Assembly (NCBI RefSeq): GCF_026262505.1
Contig: NC_067203.1
Coordinates: forward strand, 24,781,411-24,845,410
Length of the DNA: 64,000 bases
Source of the DNA: Trichomonas vaginalis G3
Taxonomy: Eukaryota; Parabasalia; Trichomonadida; Trichomonadidae
Reading direction: 5' to 3'
Positions 1-8,501 of the stretch are shown here, piece by piece. Each line of letters opens with the position of its first letter. Within the stretch, counting starts at the first letter, position 1. Under the pieces are notes generated by a model, which was given only the letters and a program-made list of their open reading frames with translations, was not told the DNA's origin and searched no databases. Made by a program: the position numbers and the translations under genes.

Positions 1-1435
1 ATATTGCCTTCAAAGATGGAATAAGGACATTAGGTTCAATCCTTCGGCTTTCGACAATTTCCAAAATGTGTTGAATTAATTTCAAACATTCATCGTGTTT
101 TGAAGCTCTTTGCTCAACAATCTGATTACCTGCCCTTGTAAGAATTCTTACTGCTCTTTCTTCATTCAAAACATTAGCGACTTGAACCTTAATAATCGCA
201 TTTGGAATCACAACAGTGATGAGAGTTATGACGATGTCATCAATGCGCTCATTTTTCTTACCCAAGAAAAATGTTTGCTTTAATTGATGAAAGTGTGATT
301 CCGCAATGTTATTCGTGGAATCACCTTCTCCACGATATAACATCATCCAATGTTCTTTGGTTCTTCTCCATTGTTTATCGAAATACTTCAAAGCGCGCGG
401 TTCTTCTTCTTCTAACATTGTTGTCAAGAACTCATATGTTTCATCAGACTCTTCAGCCAGCTTTTCTGCATTCGTTGCATCTGCACGTAATGTCAAAAAG
501 TCCATTGCTAAATAGAAGTTCTCAAAATTCTGTGGATTGTCAAAATAGCTTCCAACTTTTGCACATGCGCGTAAAACATGCACAGCGCACCAACTGAGCT
601 GCGCAAGAGGAAATCCGTCCTCAATTGCGCGAGCAATGTTTAGCGCACAGTCAGCGCTCCAATGCTGTGGATCCAGGTGCGCAAACTCACAGAATTTCAC
701 CAAACATTCTTGAATTTTTTCAGATGTCTGAGGGTTCACTAAAAAATAGCAAAAGGGGAAAATTGTGTTTTGACTTGTTTTCATTGTTACTGCAAACAAT
801 TGGATCTTTCCTTTAATTAAAGAATGAGTGGAATCGACGTGGAGAGGGTTATCAATGCTATGCACCAATTCTTTTGCAGCAAAAGGTGCATATATGATTG
901 TAAACTCGGAAAAATCTCCATTGTAATCAAATTGAACGAGATCATCTGGGCACTCTTCCTGTAAATTATTCAAAAATGCTTCCAAAGAAGTGTAAGGATC
1001 GTTTGATAATCTTTGTGCAATAATCTCATCAAGGCGATAAAATTTGTGCTTTAAAGCATCAGTAGACTGCGCGAAAAGTTTCATCGTTTCTTTGTTATTC
1101 GTATCAATTCCGAACTTATCAAAAAATGCTTTTTGAGCAAGAAATTGCTTTCCACCGTTTTTAATATAAAGTTCGATCCATTTTTGATAAAATTTACTCG
1201 CGTAATGTGAACCCATTTCAACTCCTATATGATGGCAATGTTCTTCATTAACTTTGCTTATAGTAAACACTCCATTTTGTTCTTCAACCCTAAATTTTGC
1301 CTTGCATAGGGGATACGAACATGAATAAGTGACATATTGCTTTGGAGATCCCGTTCTTCTTCTGTATGGGACACCGCCCTTGACTTCCTGTTTAATACCA
1401 AAAGCAATAAGCTCCTCTAAGTCCACCGAAATCAT
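1..1435 (-). CDS. MULE (Mutator-like) transposase, partial at the window edge
   Basis: Reading the minus strand from the ATG at 1435, the frame stays open for 478 codons and runs off base 1, so the C-terminus is missing. Near the N-terminus C39, C44 and H66/H68 form a WRKY-GCM1/FLYWCH-like zinc knuckle (CSYPLCKAKF ... EEHCHH). The core fits a MULE DDE transposase: D201 in HVDSTHS, D262 in WSADCALN followed by ARAIEDGFP and C283/H286 in WCAVHV, and E379 in STNNIAESHFHQLK, which matches the family TNN..E signature. Such enzymes cut and paste DNA between terminal inverted repeats and usually duplicate 9-10 bp of target. No stop or frameshift is visible, so this may be a working copy. The element's other end lies outside the window. 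A C-terminal SWIM finger, common in the family, cannot be checked. Confidence 0.88.
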   Translation of the reverse strand, partial: MISVDLEELIAFGIKQEVKGGVPYRRRTGSPKQYVTYSCSYPLCKAKFRVEEQNGVFTISKVNEEHCHHIGVEMGSHYASKFYQKWIELYIKNGGKQFLAQKAFFDKFGIDTNNKETMKLFAQSTDALKHKFYRLDEIIAQRLSNDPYTSLEAFLNNLQEECPDDLVQFDYNGDFSEFTIIYAPFAAKELVHSIDNPLHVDSTHSLIKGKIQLFAVTMKTSQNTIFPFCYFLVNPQTSEKIQECLVKFCEFAHLDPQHWSADCALNIARAIEDGFPLAQLSWCAVHVLRACAKVGSYFDNPQNFENFYLAMDFLTLRADATNAEKLAEESDETYEFLTTMLEEEEPRALKYFDKQWRRTKEHWMMLYRGEGDSTNNIAESHFHQLKQTFFLGKKNERIDDIVITLITVVIPNAIIKVQVANVLNEERAVRILTRAGNQIVEQRASKHDECLKLIQHILEIVESRRIEPNVLIPSLKAI

Positions 1436-1756
1436 AAAAATGAAGTGATTTTGAAAAGAGTTAACAAAATTCAAATCACATCAAAAACAAAAACACATAA
1501 AAAATATTTTATTATACTCATTCGAAATTAAAAATAATAAAAATATATATTAATTTCATTAAATCAAGGTTAAAAATCTCACCGGAAAAATAACCTCAGT
1601 GTGATAAATTTATCACCGGAAAAATTTACAATAAGGTTAATACCGAAAATATCGAAAAATCAACATTTAAGGTTAATTTAAGAGTATGCACTTTTGTCAC
1701 CTACTCGTGACAAGAATATTTTTTTTTCTGAACGATAATTCAAAATAATATTCTAA
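1436..1756. other. Intergenic, possibly MULE terminal sequence
   Basis: This AT-rich gap separates the divergent MULE transposase and Rab genes. It holds short repeated words: CACCGGAAAAAT at 1580-1591 and 1614-1625, and AAGGTTAA three times between 1566 and 1680. These could be subterminal transposase sites, but no matching second end is in the window. No gene is seen. Confidence 0.4.
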
Positions 1757-2353
1757 ATGCATTCCTGTAAACTCATTGTTATGGGCGATTCTAGTGTTGG
1801 CAAGACAACCCTTATACATTCCTTCGTCAATAACGAGTTTTGCGAGGACTTTAAAGCAACTATTGGCGCCGATTTCTTTTCGAAGACTGTAACAGTTGAT
1901 GGAACAACAATAGATTTGCAAATTTGGGATACTGCAGGTGAGGAACGCTTCCATTCTGTTGGTGTTGCTTTCTACAGAGGGACAGATGCTTGTTTATTAG
2001 TTTACGACATAACACAAATCGATACATTTAAACGCGTAGGAGTCTGGCTCGACGATTTGTTAAATAAGGCAGGCATTACAAATCCAGATGCATTTCCTAT
2101 TATGCTATTTGGAAATAAAATTGATCTTGCTGATCAGCGACAAGTACCAACAGAAGAGGCCAGACAATGGGCTAATTCTAAGAGATGCAGCTTCTTCGAA
2201 GTTTCTGCAAAGACTCAAGAGAATGTTGAAGATGGCTTTACCGAAGTCCTCCGAAAATTCTTACAAAATCATGATAGAGCAGTGCAAACTTCCCCAGGTT
2301 TTAAGATATCGCCTGCTCCCCAAAAACCAAAAAAGGAGTCAGCTTGCTGCTAA
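1757..2353 (+). CDS. Rab7-like small GTPase with Glu at the catalytic Gln site
   Basis: This 198-aa protein has all Rab landmarks: P-loop GDSSVGKT (10-17), effector-loop TIGADF, switch II WDTAGEERF, NKID (120-123), SAK (150-152) and a terminal Cys-Cys for double geranylgeranylation. The stretches SVGVAFYRGTD and the long DLLNKAGITNPDAFP loop before NKID resemble Rab7, the late-endosome/lysosome Rab. The usual switch-II glutamine (WDTAGQE) is glutamate at residue 62, encoded by GAG where CAG would give Gln. In Rabs this Gln positions the water for GTP hydrolysis, so intrinsic hydrolysis is predicted to be slow or to depend on a GAP that supplies the residue. The first ATG is used. Assignment to Rab is certain; to Rab7 it is likely. 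Confidence 0.93.
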   Translation: MHSCKLIVMGDSSVGKTTLIHSFVNNEFCEDFKATIGADFFSKTVTVDGTTIDLQIWDTAGEERFHSVGVAFYRGTDACLLVYDITQIDTFKRVGVWLDDLLNKAGITNPDAFPIMLFGNKIDLADQRQVPTEEARQWANSKRCSFFEVSAKTQENVEDGFTEVLRKFLQNHDRAVQTSPGFKISPAPQKPKKESACC

Positions 2354-2625
2354 TTCCTTTTTTTCCCATCTCTCTTTAAACGTTTTAAACGGCTTTACTA
2401 TACATAATTCTGCAAAGCACCAATAGCTTTAATATTTTACACATTTTTTATTTCTTTACTGTTAACATTTTCATCGGCCAACATTATTTTTTTGAATTTA
2501 TCATAAATAGATGAAAGATAAAAATGCTAACATAGAAAACAACATAAATTTATCACTTAGTATACAAAACAAAGAAAATAAAAAAATAAATCGAATTCAA
2601 ACAATATTAAGTTTGAATTCATACA

Positions 2626-3921
2626 TCAAACATTCTTATCAACAGATGTATATGTGAAAGCAATCGGTATTTTTGTGGTAAACAATCTTTTTGATTTCCA
2701 ATAAGCAAAAACCGAAATTATACTAAGAATCAAGCAGAATCCGAACCCTACAATATGAGGATTCCTATCAACCCACTTAGAAATTATTTGGAATATATTA
2801 AGGTTAATTTTCAGATTAAAATTAAAACAAACTAAGTCATTTTCAATTCCAAATAAGTTTATTTTATCTTCATTATCAGAGAAAATGCATTCTTTGTACT
2901 GGACAATGCTATTTGCAATTCCATTTGGAGATAAAATCCGAAGATTAATTAAAGCAGCATCAAATCTGCATCTTTCCATAATAATAACACTATTTGGCTG
3001 ACCAAATATAAGAGGATTAATTGTTACATTGAAAAGCAATGAATCTGAAAAAGATCCGAAAATATGTAAATAAAATGTTCCTTTGTTGGGAGCGTTATGG
3101 TGAAAAACGTTTATATAACTATATACTTCCTTTCCTACTGCTATCGTTGTCCTCTCAAGGGCAAATCCTCCTTCTAAATATCCAAAATTTGCAAATTTAA
3201 AGTCAATTTCAAATGGAGAGTCTGAAGCAAAACCGGCTGCATAATCGTTTACACTGTTATGGGTACTATTGATCGTATTAATGCGCTGAGTTCCTGCTTG
3301 AAAATTACAAATTTTATGATAATAAGATTTTGTTGATTTTAATTCATCAAAAGAATTCTTACCAGAATTGTGTATTCCTGATATATTGAATGCCCCTTTT
3401 GATTCCGTTTTTATATTGAAAATTTGATATTTTGACTTTGCACTGCATTTTAAGAAACATGTTTTGCAAATTGCAGTTGACCTTGTTTGTTGAGCAGAAA
3501 TAACACCGCTGTTTCCATTGAGCGAATGACAATTTTCAAATTTACATTGAAAGATCTTTAAAATGTAATCTGGGCAGTTAATTTTAAGTGCTGATCCGTC
3601 AGACTCAACTGTGCAATTTGTAAATTGGCAGCTTTCTATGCGAATATTTGATTTACATTCGGGAATTATTTGATTTCTAAAAGAATTGTTTAAATAATCT
3701 AAGTTACTAATAACTAATGGTGTCTTGAGGAATCCTTTGAAAGATGAGTGAATGAATTCGGAGCTGATTTGTTTAGTATTAAATTTACAAGCATGCTCTG
3801 CAAAAAACCTAAAATTACATCGCTGCAATATAAGATTTTGATGAATGCTTCTAGGATTTAGTGATATTAATGGCGAATCAATGATCTTCTTTAATGCAAT
3901 AAATGAAATGGATAAATTCAT
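2626..3921 (-). CDS. Beta-helix-type surface protein with C-terminal membrane anchor
   Basis: This 431-aa protein has imperfect repeats of the form C-x-F-x-N-C (CQFTNCTVES, CKFENCHSLN, CFLKCSAK, CRFDAAL, CIFSDN), as in right-handed beta-helix (polymorphic-membrane-protein-like) proteins, which are expanded in trichomonads. One strong membrane segment lies near residues 395-412 (VGFGFCLILSIISVFAYW), followed by a short basic tail, giving a type I layout with the repeats outside. The ATG at 3921 follows an initiator-like TCATTTTTTA. There is no clear signal peptide. The exact ligand or role is unknown; adhesion or host contact is only inferred from the family. Confidence 0.72.
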   Translation of the reverse strand: MNLSISFIALKKIIDSPLISLNPRSIHQNLILQRCNFRFFAEHACKFNTKQISSEFIHSSFKGFLKTPLVISNLDYLNNSFRNQIIPECKSNIRIESCQFTNCTVESDGSALKINCPDYILKIFQCKFENCHSLNGNSGVISAQQTRSTAICKTCFLKCSAKSKYQIFNIKTESKGAFNISGIHNSGKNSFDELKSTKSYYHKICNFQAGTQRINTINSTHNSVNDYAAGFASDSPFEIDFKFANFGYLEGGFALERTTIAVGKEVYSYINVFHHNAPNKGTFYLHIFGSFSDSLLFNVTINPLIFGQPNSVIIMERCRFDAALINLRILSPNGIANSIVQYKECIFSDNEDKINLFGIENDLVCFNFNLKINLNIFQIISKWVDRNPHIVGFGFCLILSIISVFAYWKSKRLFTTKIPIAFTYTSVDKNV

Positions 3922-3923
3922 TA

Positions 3924-3933
3924 TAAAAAATGA
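3924..3933 (-). promoter_or_regulatory. Initiator (Inr)-like element
   Basis: On the minus strand this reads TCATTTTTTA, matching the trichomonad initiator TCA-pyrimidine-W-W. It lies a few nt upstream of the ATG at 3921, the usual spacing for the very short 5' UTRs of these organisms. Confidence 0.5.
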
Positions 3934-4142
3934 AATTTCACTAAGATGATTTGCAACATTAAATATATAATTTTAAATTGAATGTTTACAACGTGATGGC
4001 AACTTCTAAAATTCACATCAAATACTTTTTGATTTGTGAGTTAACAATTTTCACATTTTTGTTTATCACAAAGCAATGTACATCCTCAAATGATGGAAAA
4101 TTACGCCAAAAAAGAATAACTCAGGAAATAAAAAGATTTGTT

Positions 4143-4201
4143 TCAAATACTTCGCAATAAAAGTTTAATTTCATTCTAAATTTTTATTGCGAAGTATTTG
4201 A
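4143..4201. repeat. Perfect 20-bp inverted repeat, strong hairpin
   Basis: TCAAATACTTCGCAATAAAA (4143-4162) is the exact reverse complement of 4182-4201. The stem continues inward by a G-T wobble and four more pairs, leaving a 9-nt loop, so about 25 pairs in all. It sits in the intergenic space between the beta-helix gene and the ankyrin pseudogene. It could be a miniature element or an RNA hairpin. No target duplication was recognised. Confidence 0.85.
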
Positions 4202-4264
4202 TTGTTTGAATTTCTTTTTATCAATGGTAAATTTTAAAAAAAGTGACAAAATAAAAAAATTTTG

Positions 4265-5762
4265 ATGAGTGATATTAAATTTGTTGTTAATTCTCAGTAT
4301 TGCAGAAATTCATCTTTAGTTAAATATGGAAGTGATTTTTGTTTCGTTATCAATGGTCATCGATTTTATACAACGCAATCACACGCAGTTGTTGTAAGTG
4401 AAACAGTTCGAAACATGTTGATTACAGACAATAGTGCACAAGAGATTATATATTAATATTGATAAGATAATAAAGAATCATTTAATAAAGCATTAAACAT
4501 TTTTTGTAAGTTTGTTCAAGAAGGATATGTTTCAGAAAACATCGACATCGAAACAAGTGAAATTATTTATGATCTCGTTCTTCTCAAGAACGAAGATTTT
4601 ATTTCACAATACAAATTCATTATTTCATCAACAATTATCAGTGAATCAAACATCGAATCATCATCAGATACAGTCTTAAAACATGTGATTTCGATAAAAC
4701 ATGTTCATTCATCGCATCTCATATCTCTTTTCTTGGACCTTCAAAACTTTGTCTTCTTTTTGAATCTGTTTATATTCTGTTGCATCATCGTATTTTAACG
4801 AAAACATCGATTGTTTTTATTGATTTTATTTCAAATATTTTGAGTAACGAACATGTTTTTGTCTACAATGAAGATGATATCTGTGATTTTGTTATTTCAT
4901 TCATCAAAACATTTTCACCTTTATTATCATTTTCATCATCATTTTCAGAAACATCAAAAACCTCAAATACATCAAATACATCAAATACATCAAAATTCGA
5001 CAAACTGATTGAATTCATCAGATTCGAATTCTGCACAAACGAAACAATTTCTCATTTCATCAACTTTTATTCTTCATTCATCAACTCTTTTAATCAAGAA
5101 ATGAAAACAGGAAATAAATCATATGACAATATTCAAAACGAAAATGAAATCTTCACTCATTTATTTGAAACATTAATGTTATCATCAAATGATAACATTA
5201 ACAATAACAATCATAAAAAACCAAACAATTTAATAAAATTTCAACAACAGATGAAAATATAAATTCATTTGAAAGATATTGGACTTCAAGAGAATTCATT
5301 AGTCTTTATGAAACATTTGTAAAATGTAGTCAAGAACGAGATCTTTATTCAATCAAATTTGCTGTTGATAATGGATATCATAAAGTATACTATTTTGCTA
5401 ATAATCTAATTCATTATGCAGCAAAATTAAATAATTTATCTCTTGTTCAAGATCTTATTTCATGTGGTGTTGACCCTAATATGAGAGATAATAATCTACG
5501 AACACCACTCCATATTGCTTGTTATAACAATTCAATCGATGTTGTCAAATTTCTTCTTACGTTTAATGAAATTGATATTAATGCACAAGATATATGTGGA
5601 GATACTCCTCTTCATAAAGCATGCAATTATAATAATGAAGAAATTGTTAAAATTCTCATCAGATTAAGAGGTATTAATATTAACATAAAGAATAATCAAG
5701 GTAAAATTCCTATTAAAATGACTAGCAATGAAAGAATTCATAATCTACTTATTAAAAAATGA
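4265..5762 (+). pseudogene. Ankyrin-repeat gene with BTB-like N-terminus, decayed
   Basis: The ATG at 4265 opens a BTB-like N-terminus (CFVINGHRFYTTQSHAVVVSE). The frame is lost after about 60 codons near 4456. The rest continues in pieces: a helical middle (about 4780-5262), then ankyrin repeats (DNNLRTPLHIACYNNS, CGDTPLHKACNYNNEE) ending at 5762. At least three or four frame disruptions are needed to connect the parts, as judged against the paralogue at 28246-32205. A 9-bp ACATCAAAT microsatellite (about 4965-5000) adds a TSN run missing from the paralogue. Upstream sequence is also shared with the paralogue (AAAGTGACAAAATAAAAA), so the duplication included the promoter. It is the host's own gene family, clearly non-functional here. 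Confidence 0.85.
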
Positions 5763-6002
5763 TAATTCATAACAAGTTTATATATATTTCCATTACAATC
5801 TATCTGATCATTGGAAGTTCAGATATAGAAATTCATAAAATTATACATAGATACCATCATTCGTATCCTTTTGTCCGATTTTATCAAATAACCCTAATAA
5901 TCATTAACTTGAAATCATTTTCTTCTCAAGAAATAAACGCGAAGAATATGTGTTATTTTCCTGGTATTGTATATTTCCAATAAATAATGCTAATGTGTTT
6001 AT

Positions 6003-7052
6003 CTAATCATAGATAAAAATTAAAAATGATTTTAATAGAAAAGATATAAAATAATTATTTGCAGTGAATGTAAATATGCAAGTGTGAAATGGCCCTAAAT
6101 ATTCAATTTCACATTTTCCATGACCAAAGTAGAGAACTGATTCTCCATTAACTATTAATGGCCTTTGAAATTTAAATCCAGAATGATGGATTGGTTGGTG
6201 AGAATGAATAGGATTTTCTTTTGAGTATTCTTTAGTTATTGCATCGCATTCTGGATGACCAGAAACAAATGATGAACCGCCAGCACCACTTCCTACAGTG
6301 CATCCTTTTTCACTTGCTCCTCCACCGCCATAATATCCGCTTCCCCCACCCGATCCATACTTAGCATTGCATGCATTTCCACCAAATCCAAAACCGCCGT
6401 TTTGACCATTCATATCGATAAATTCATATGAAATTCCCCCTTGTCCCCCTGATGTTTGCTTTCCACCAAGAGCATTTGTGAGAACTATACTAGGATCTGA
6501 ACATTCTATTCCATATTGGGTTCCATCACTTCCATTTAATCCGCTATTTCCGCCTTTTATTAATTGATTATAAAATTGAGAACCTGCGCCTCCACCCGAT
6601 ACCATTATACGGGATTTCAATGAGTCAAAATCATCCCAGCTTCCTGGTATGAGTCTAATATCGCTCGCACCGCCACCAGAACCGCCTTGAGTATTACTAT
6701 CTTCTAAATGTATCGTACCATTTCCTCCACCATTATACCCATTTGAGGCATTAATTTTTCCTTGCTCACCTAAATAAATATATAGAGTTAGGTCCGAAGC
6801 ACTCGAAAGAATACCACTGGTGTATGCTCCACGACCCCCTTTGCTAAGATCACTTGATAGATACCCTCCACTTGCACCATACAACCAAAACTTGTAGCTC
6901 CCTGGAGAGATTTTTACAACATATGGAGTGCATTTTGACGATACACATGGGTATTTTAAAGTGAGTACATCTTTATATAAGGATAATTCTGTTGTTAATT
7001 TTCCAAGTGAAGAATTAAATAAACTAACATCAATAGTATCCCAATATTTCAT
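6003..7052 (-). CDS. Glycine-rich surface protein (ALK/LTK-type Gly-rich domain)
   Basis: This 349-aa protein is dominated by a glycine-rich domain (about residues 55-270) with motifs GGSGGGASDIRLIPGSWDDF, MVSGGGAGS, GGSGYYGGGGASE and GSGAGGSSFVSGHP. This is the pattern of the Gly_rich family first known from ALK/LTK receptors and also present in trichomonads. There is no kinase domain. The C-terminus ends in a hydrophobic stretch (YFISFLLKSFLIFIYD) that could be a membrane anchor, perhaps cut short by the stop. The ATG at 7052 gives no obvious signal peptide. A surface role is inferred; the ligand is unknown. Confidence 0.75.
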   Translation of the reverse strand: MKYWDTIDVSLFNSSLGKLTTELSLYKDVLTLKYPCVSSKCTPYVVKISPGSYKFWLYGASGGYLSSDLSKGGRGAYTSGILSSASDLTLYIYLGEQGKINASNGYNGGGNGTIHLEDSNTQGGSGGGASDIRLIPGSWDDFDSLKSRIMVSGGGAGSQFYNQLIKGGNSGLNGSDGTQYGIECSDPSIVLTNALGGKQTSGGQGGISYEFIDMNGQNGGFGFGGNACNAKYGSGGGSGYYGGGGASEKGCTVGSGAGGSSFVSGHPECDAITKEYSKENPIHSHQPIHHSGFKFQRPLIVNGESVLYFGHGKCEIEYLGPFHTCIFTFTANNYFISFLLKSFLIFIYD

Positions 7053-7499
7053 AAAGTCTTATATTTTCATCATCATTAGGGACAATTTTGTCGATTAGTT
7101 TATTGCCAAAAATCAAGTTGCAACATAGTTTCAGAGTCTTGAGACATCAAGGCTGACGTGTCTCAGTAAATGATCTACCATATCAAATACGAATTTGATG
7201 CAAATATTTTAATGACATATTTGGCAATTGTTAAAGAAGAATTAGATCAGATTATCCTTAGATAAAGGTAAAAAGTCTGTAAAGATAAATAAAATCTTAT
7301 TGTGATTATGAGTTCTAACAAAATGGTTAATTTAGAAATAATTATAAATTTTTTCAAAAAAAATCTTATATATTAAATGATTTACTTAGAAGGCTCTAAT
7401 GAACAGATTACAAAAAGATGTAATATAGATTCGAAAGTAGAAAAATAGATTTAAAATCTGAAATTTTTTAGTATTAAAAGGAAAATAAAACAGTACTAC
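7053..7499. other. Intergenic, no gene seen
   Basis: AT-rich spacer of about 450 bases between two minus-strand genes. I see no open frame, RNA gene or element ends in it. Confidence 0.5.
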
Positions 7500-8186
7500 T
7501 TATTTGAAGGATGTTTGAATGTTTTGGAGGCCTGGATTCTCTGCTTGGTTCTTAGCGGCATACAAATCACGAATTTCCTTCGGCATATCGATATCTCCGT
7601 TAAGGCATGGAGCAATGCACATGGCAATAGCATCAGTAACAGCTTGTGGTGTGATTTCACGTGGTTTTGCAACAAGAGATTGTTCAGTTTTTGTCCTCCA
7701 TTTATTAGAGATTGTAGTCTCTGCAATCATGAAAGAAGTTGGCATCTTGAAGTTTGCTGTGAGGTCGTAAAGCTGAACGGTCATTAAATCATCGGATATT
7801 GGTGTGAAAACAACGTTGAAAATTCCTAATTTGCTGTTGTCTGGATTGTATGTTGCAAGCATTAGTGCCTTGTGGGCAGTTTCAAGTTCATAGCCACCTA
7901 AATCAGCCATTGCTTTGAGCATTGCCTCGACTTCTGGAATTTGCTTTTGGAGTGAAGCTGGAACAAAGATTTTAAGTCTTTGGATAATTGCTGAAATAAC
8001 AGCTGGGCCCTTTGACATCTTTACTGTGAACTTTTGATTAGTTGAAGCGGAAATAAGATTTTCAAAACTTTTACCTGGGGCGACATAACCGACTTGTTTG
8101 ACTACCATGCCATCGCGAACACTTTGGCATATCTTACCAGTCAATGCCATAGCGGCGCATATACCTAGAACGATAAGTCCTATCAT
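7500..8186 (-). CDS. Small protein with N-terminal membrane anchor or signal, unknown
   Basis: The start is set at the ATG at 8186 because the frame upstream has no other ATG. The 228-aa product begins MIGLIVLGICAAMALTG, a signal peptide or anchor, followed by a mixed alpha/beta domain without repeats. Landmarks are CQSVRDGMVVKQ, a proline-containing helix LQKQIPEVEAMLKAMADLGGY, and a late Cys pair (AMCIAPC). Codon use looks like an ordinary expressed gene, with more GC than the surface-protein genes around it. I do not recognise the family. A secretory-pathway or endomembrane location is inferred only from the N-terminus. Confidence 0.7.
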   Translation of the reverse strand: MIGLIVLGICAAMALTGKICQSVRDGMVVKQVGYVAPGKSFENLISASTNQKFTVKMSKGPAVISAIIQRLKIFVPASLQKQIPEVEAMLKAMADLGGYELETAHKALMLATYNPDNSKLGIFNVVFTPISDDLMTVQLYDLTANFKMPTSFMIAETTISNKWRTKTEQSLVAKPREITPQAVTDAIAMCIAPCLNGDIDMPKEIRDLYAAKNQAENPGLQNIQTSFK

Positions 8187-8501
8187 TTGGAGAAATTTGT
8201 AAAATTTCGGTTGATAGCATTCAAAAATTGAGAGGAGAATATTCAAAATTAGAACCGGAATATAGTCATATTGTAAATGATGTCAATAAGAATATTACAA
8301 AAACTTTAATTTGTGGTTCTATTTTTGGAATTCTAACAAAGTTTGAGCGCAATGTCTATTTGTGTAGCATTCTATCATTTCTGAAATTAGATATTTGCTA
8401 GAGTTCATTGTAAATAGAACAAATCCTTATTTTATTCAACATCGAAATTCAATTTAAAAAAGAGAAGAAAAATAGAAACTCATAGATATAAATTCGTTTA
8501 T
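8187..8501. other. Intergenic, no gene seen
   Basis: About 315 AT-rich bases between two minus-strand genes, without a recognisable feature. Confidence 0.5.
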
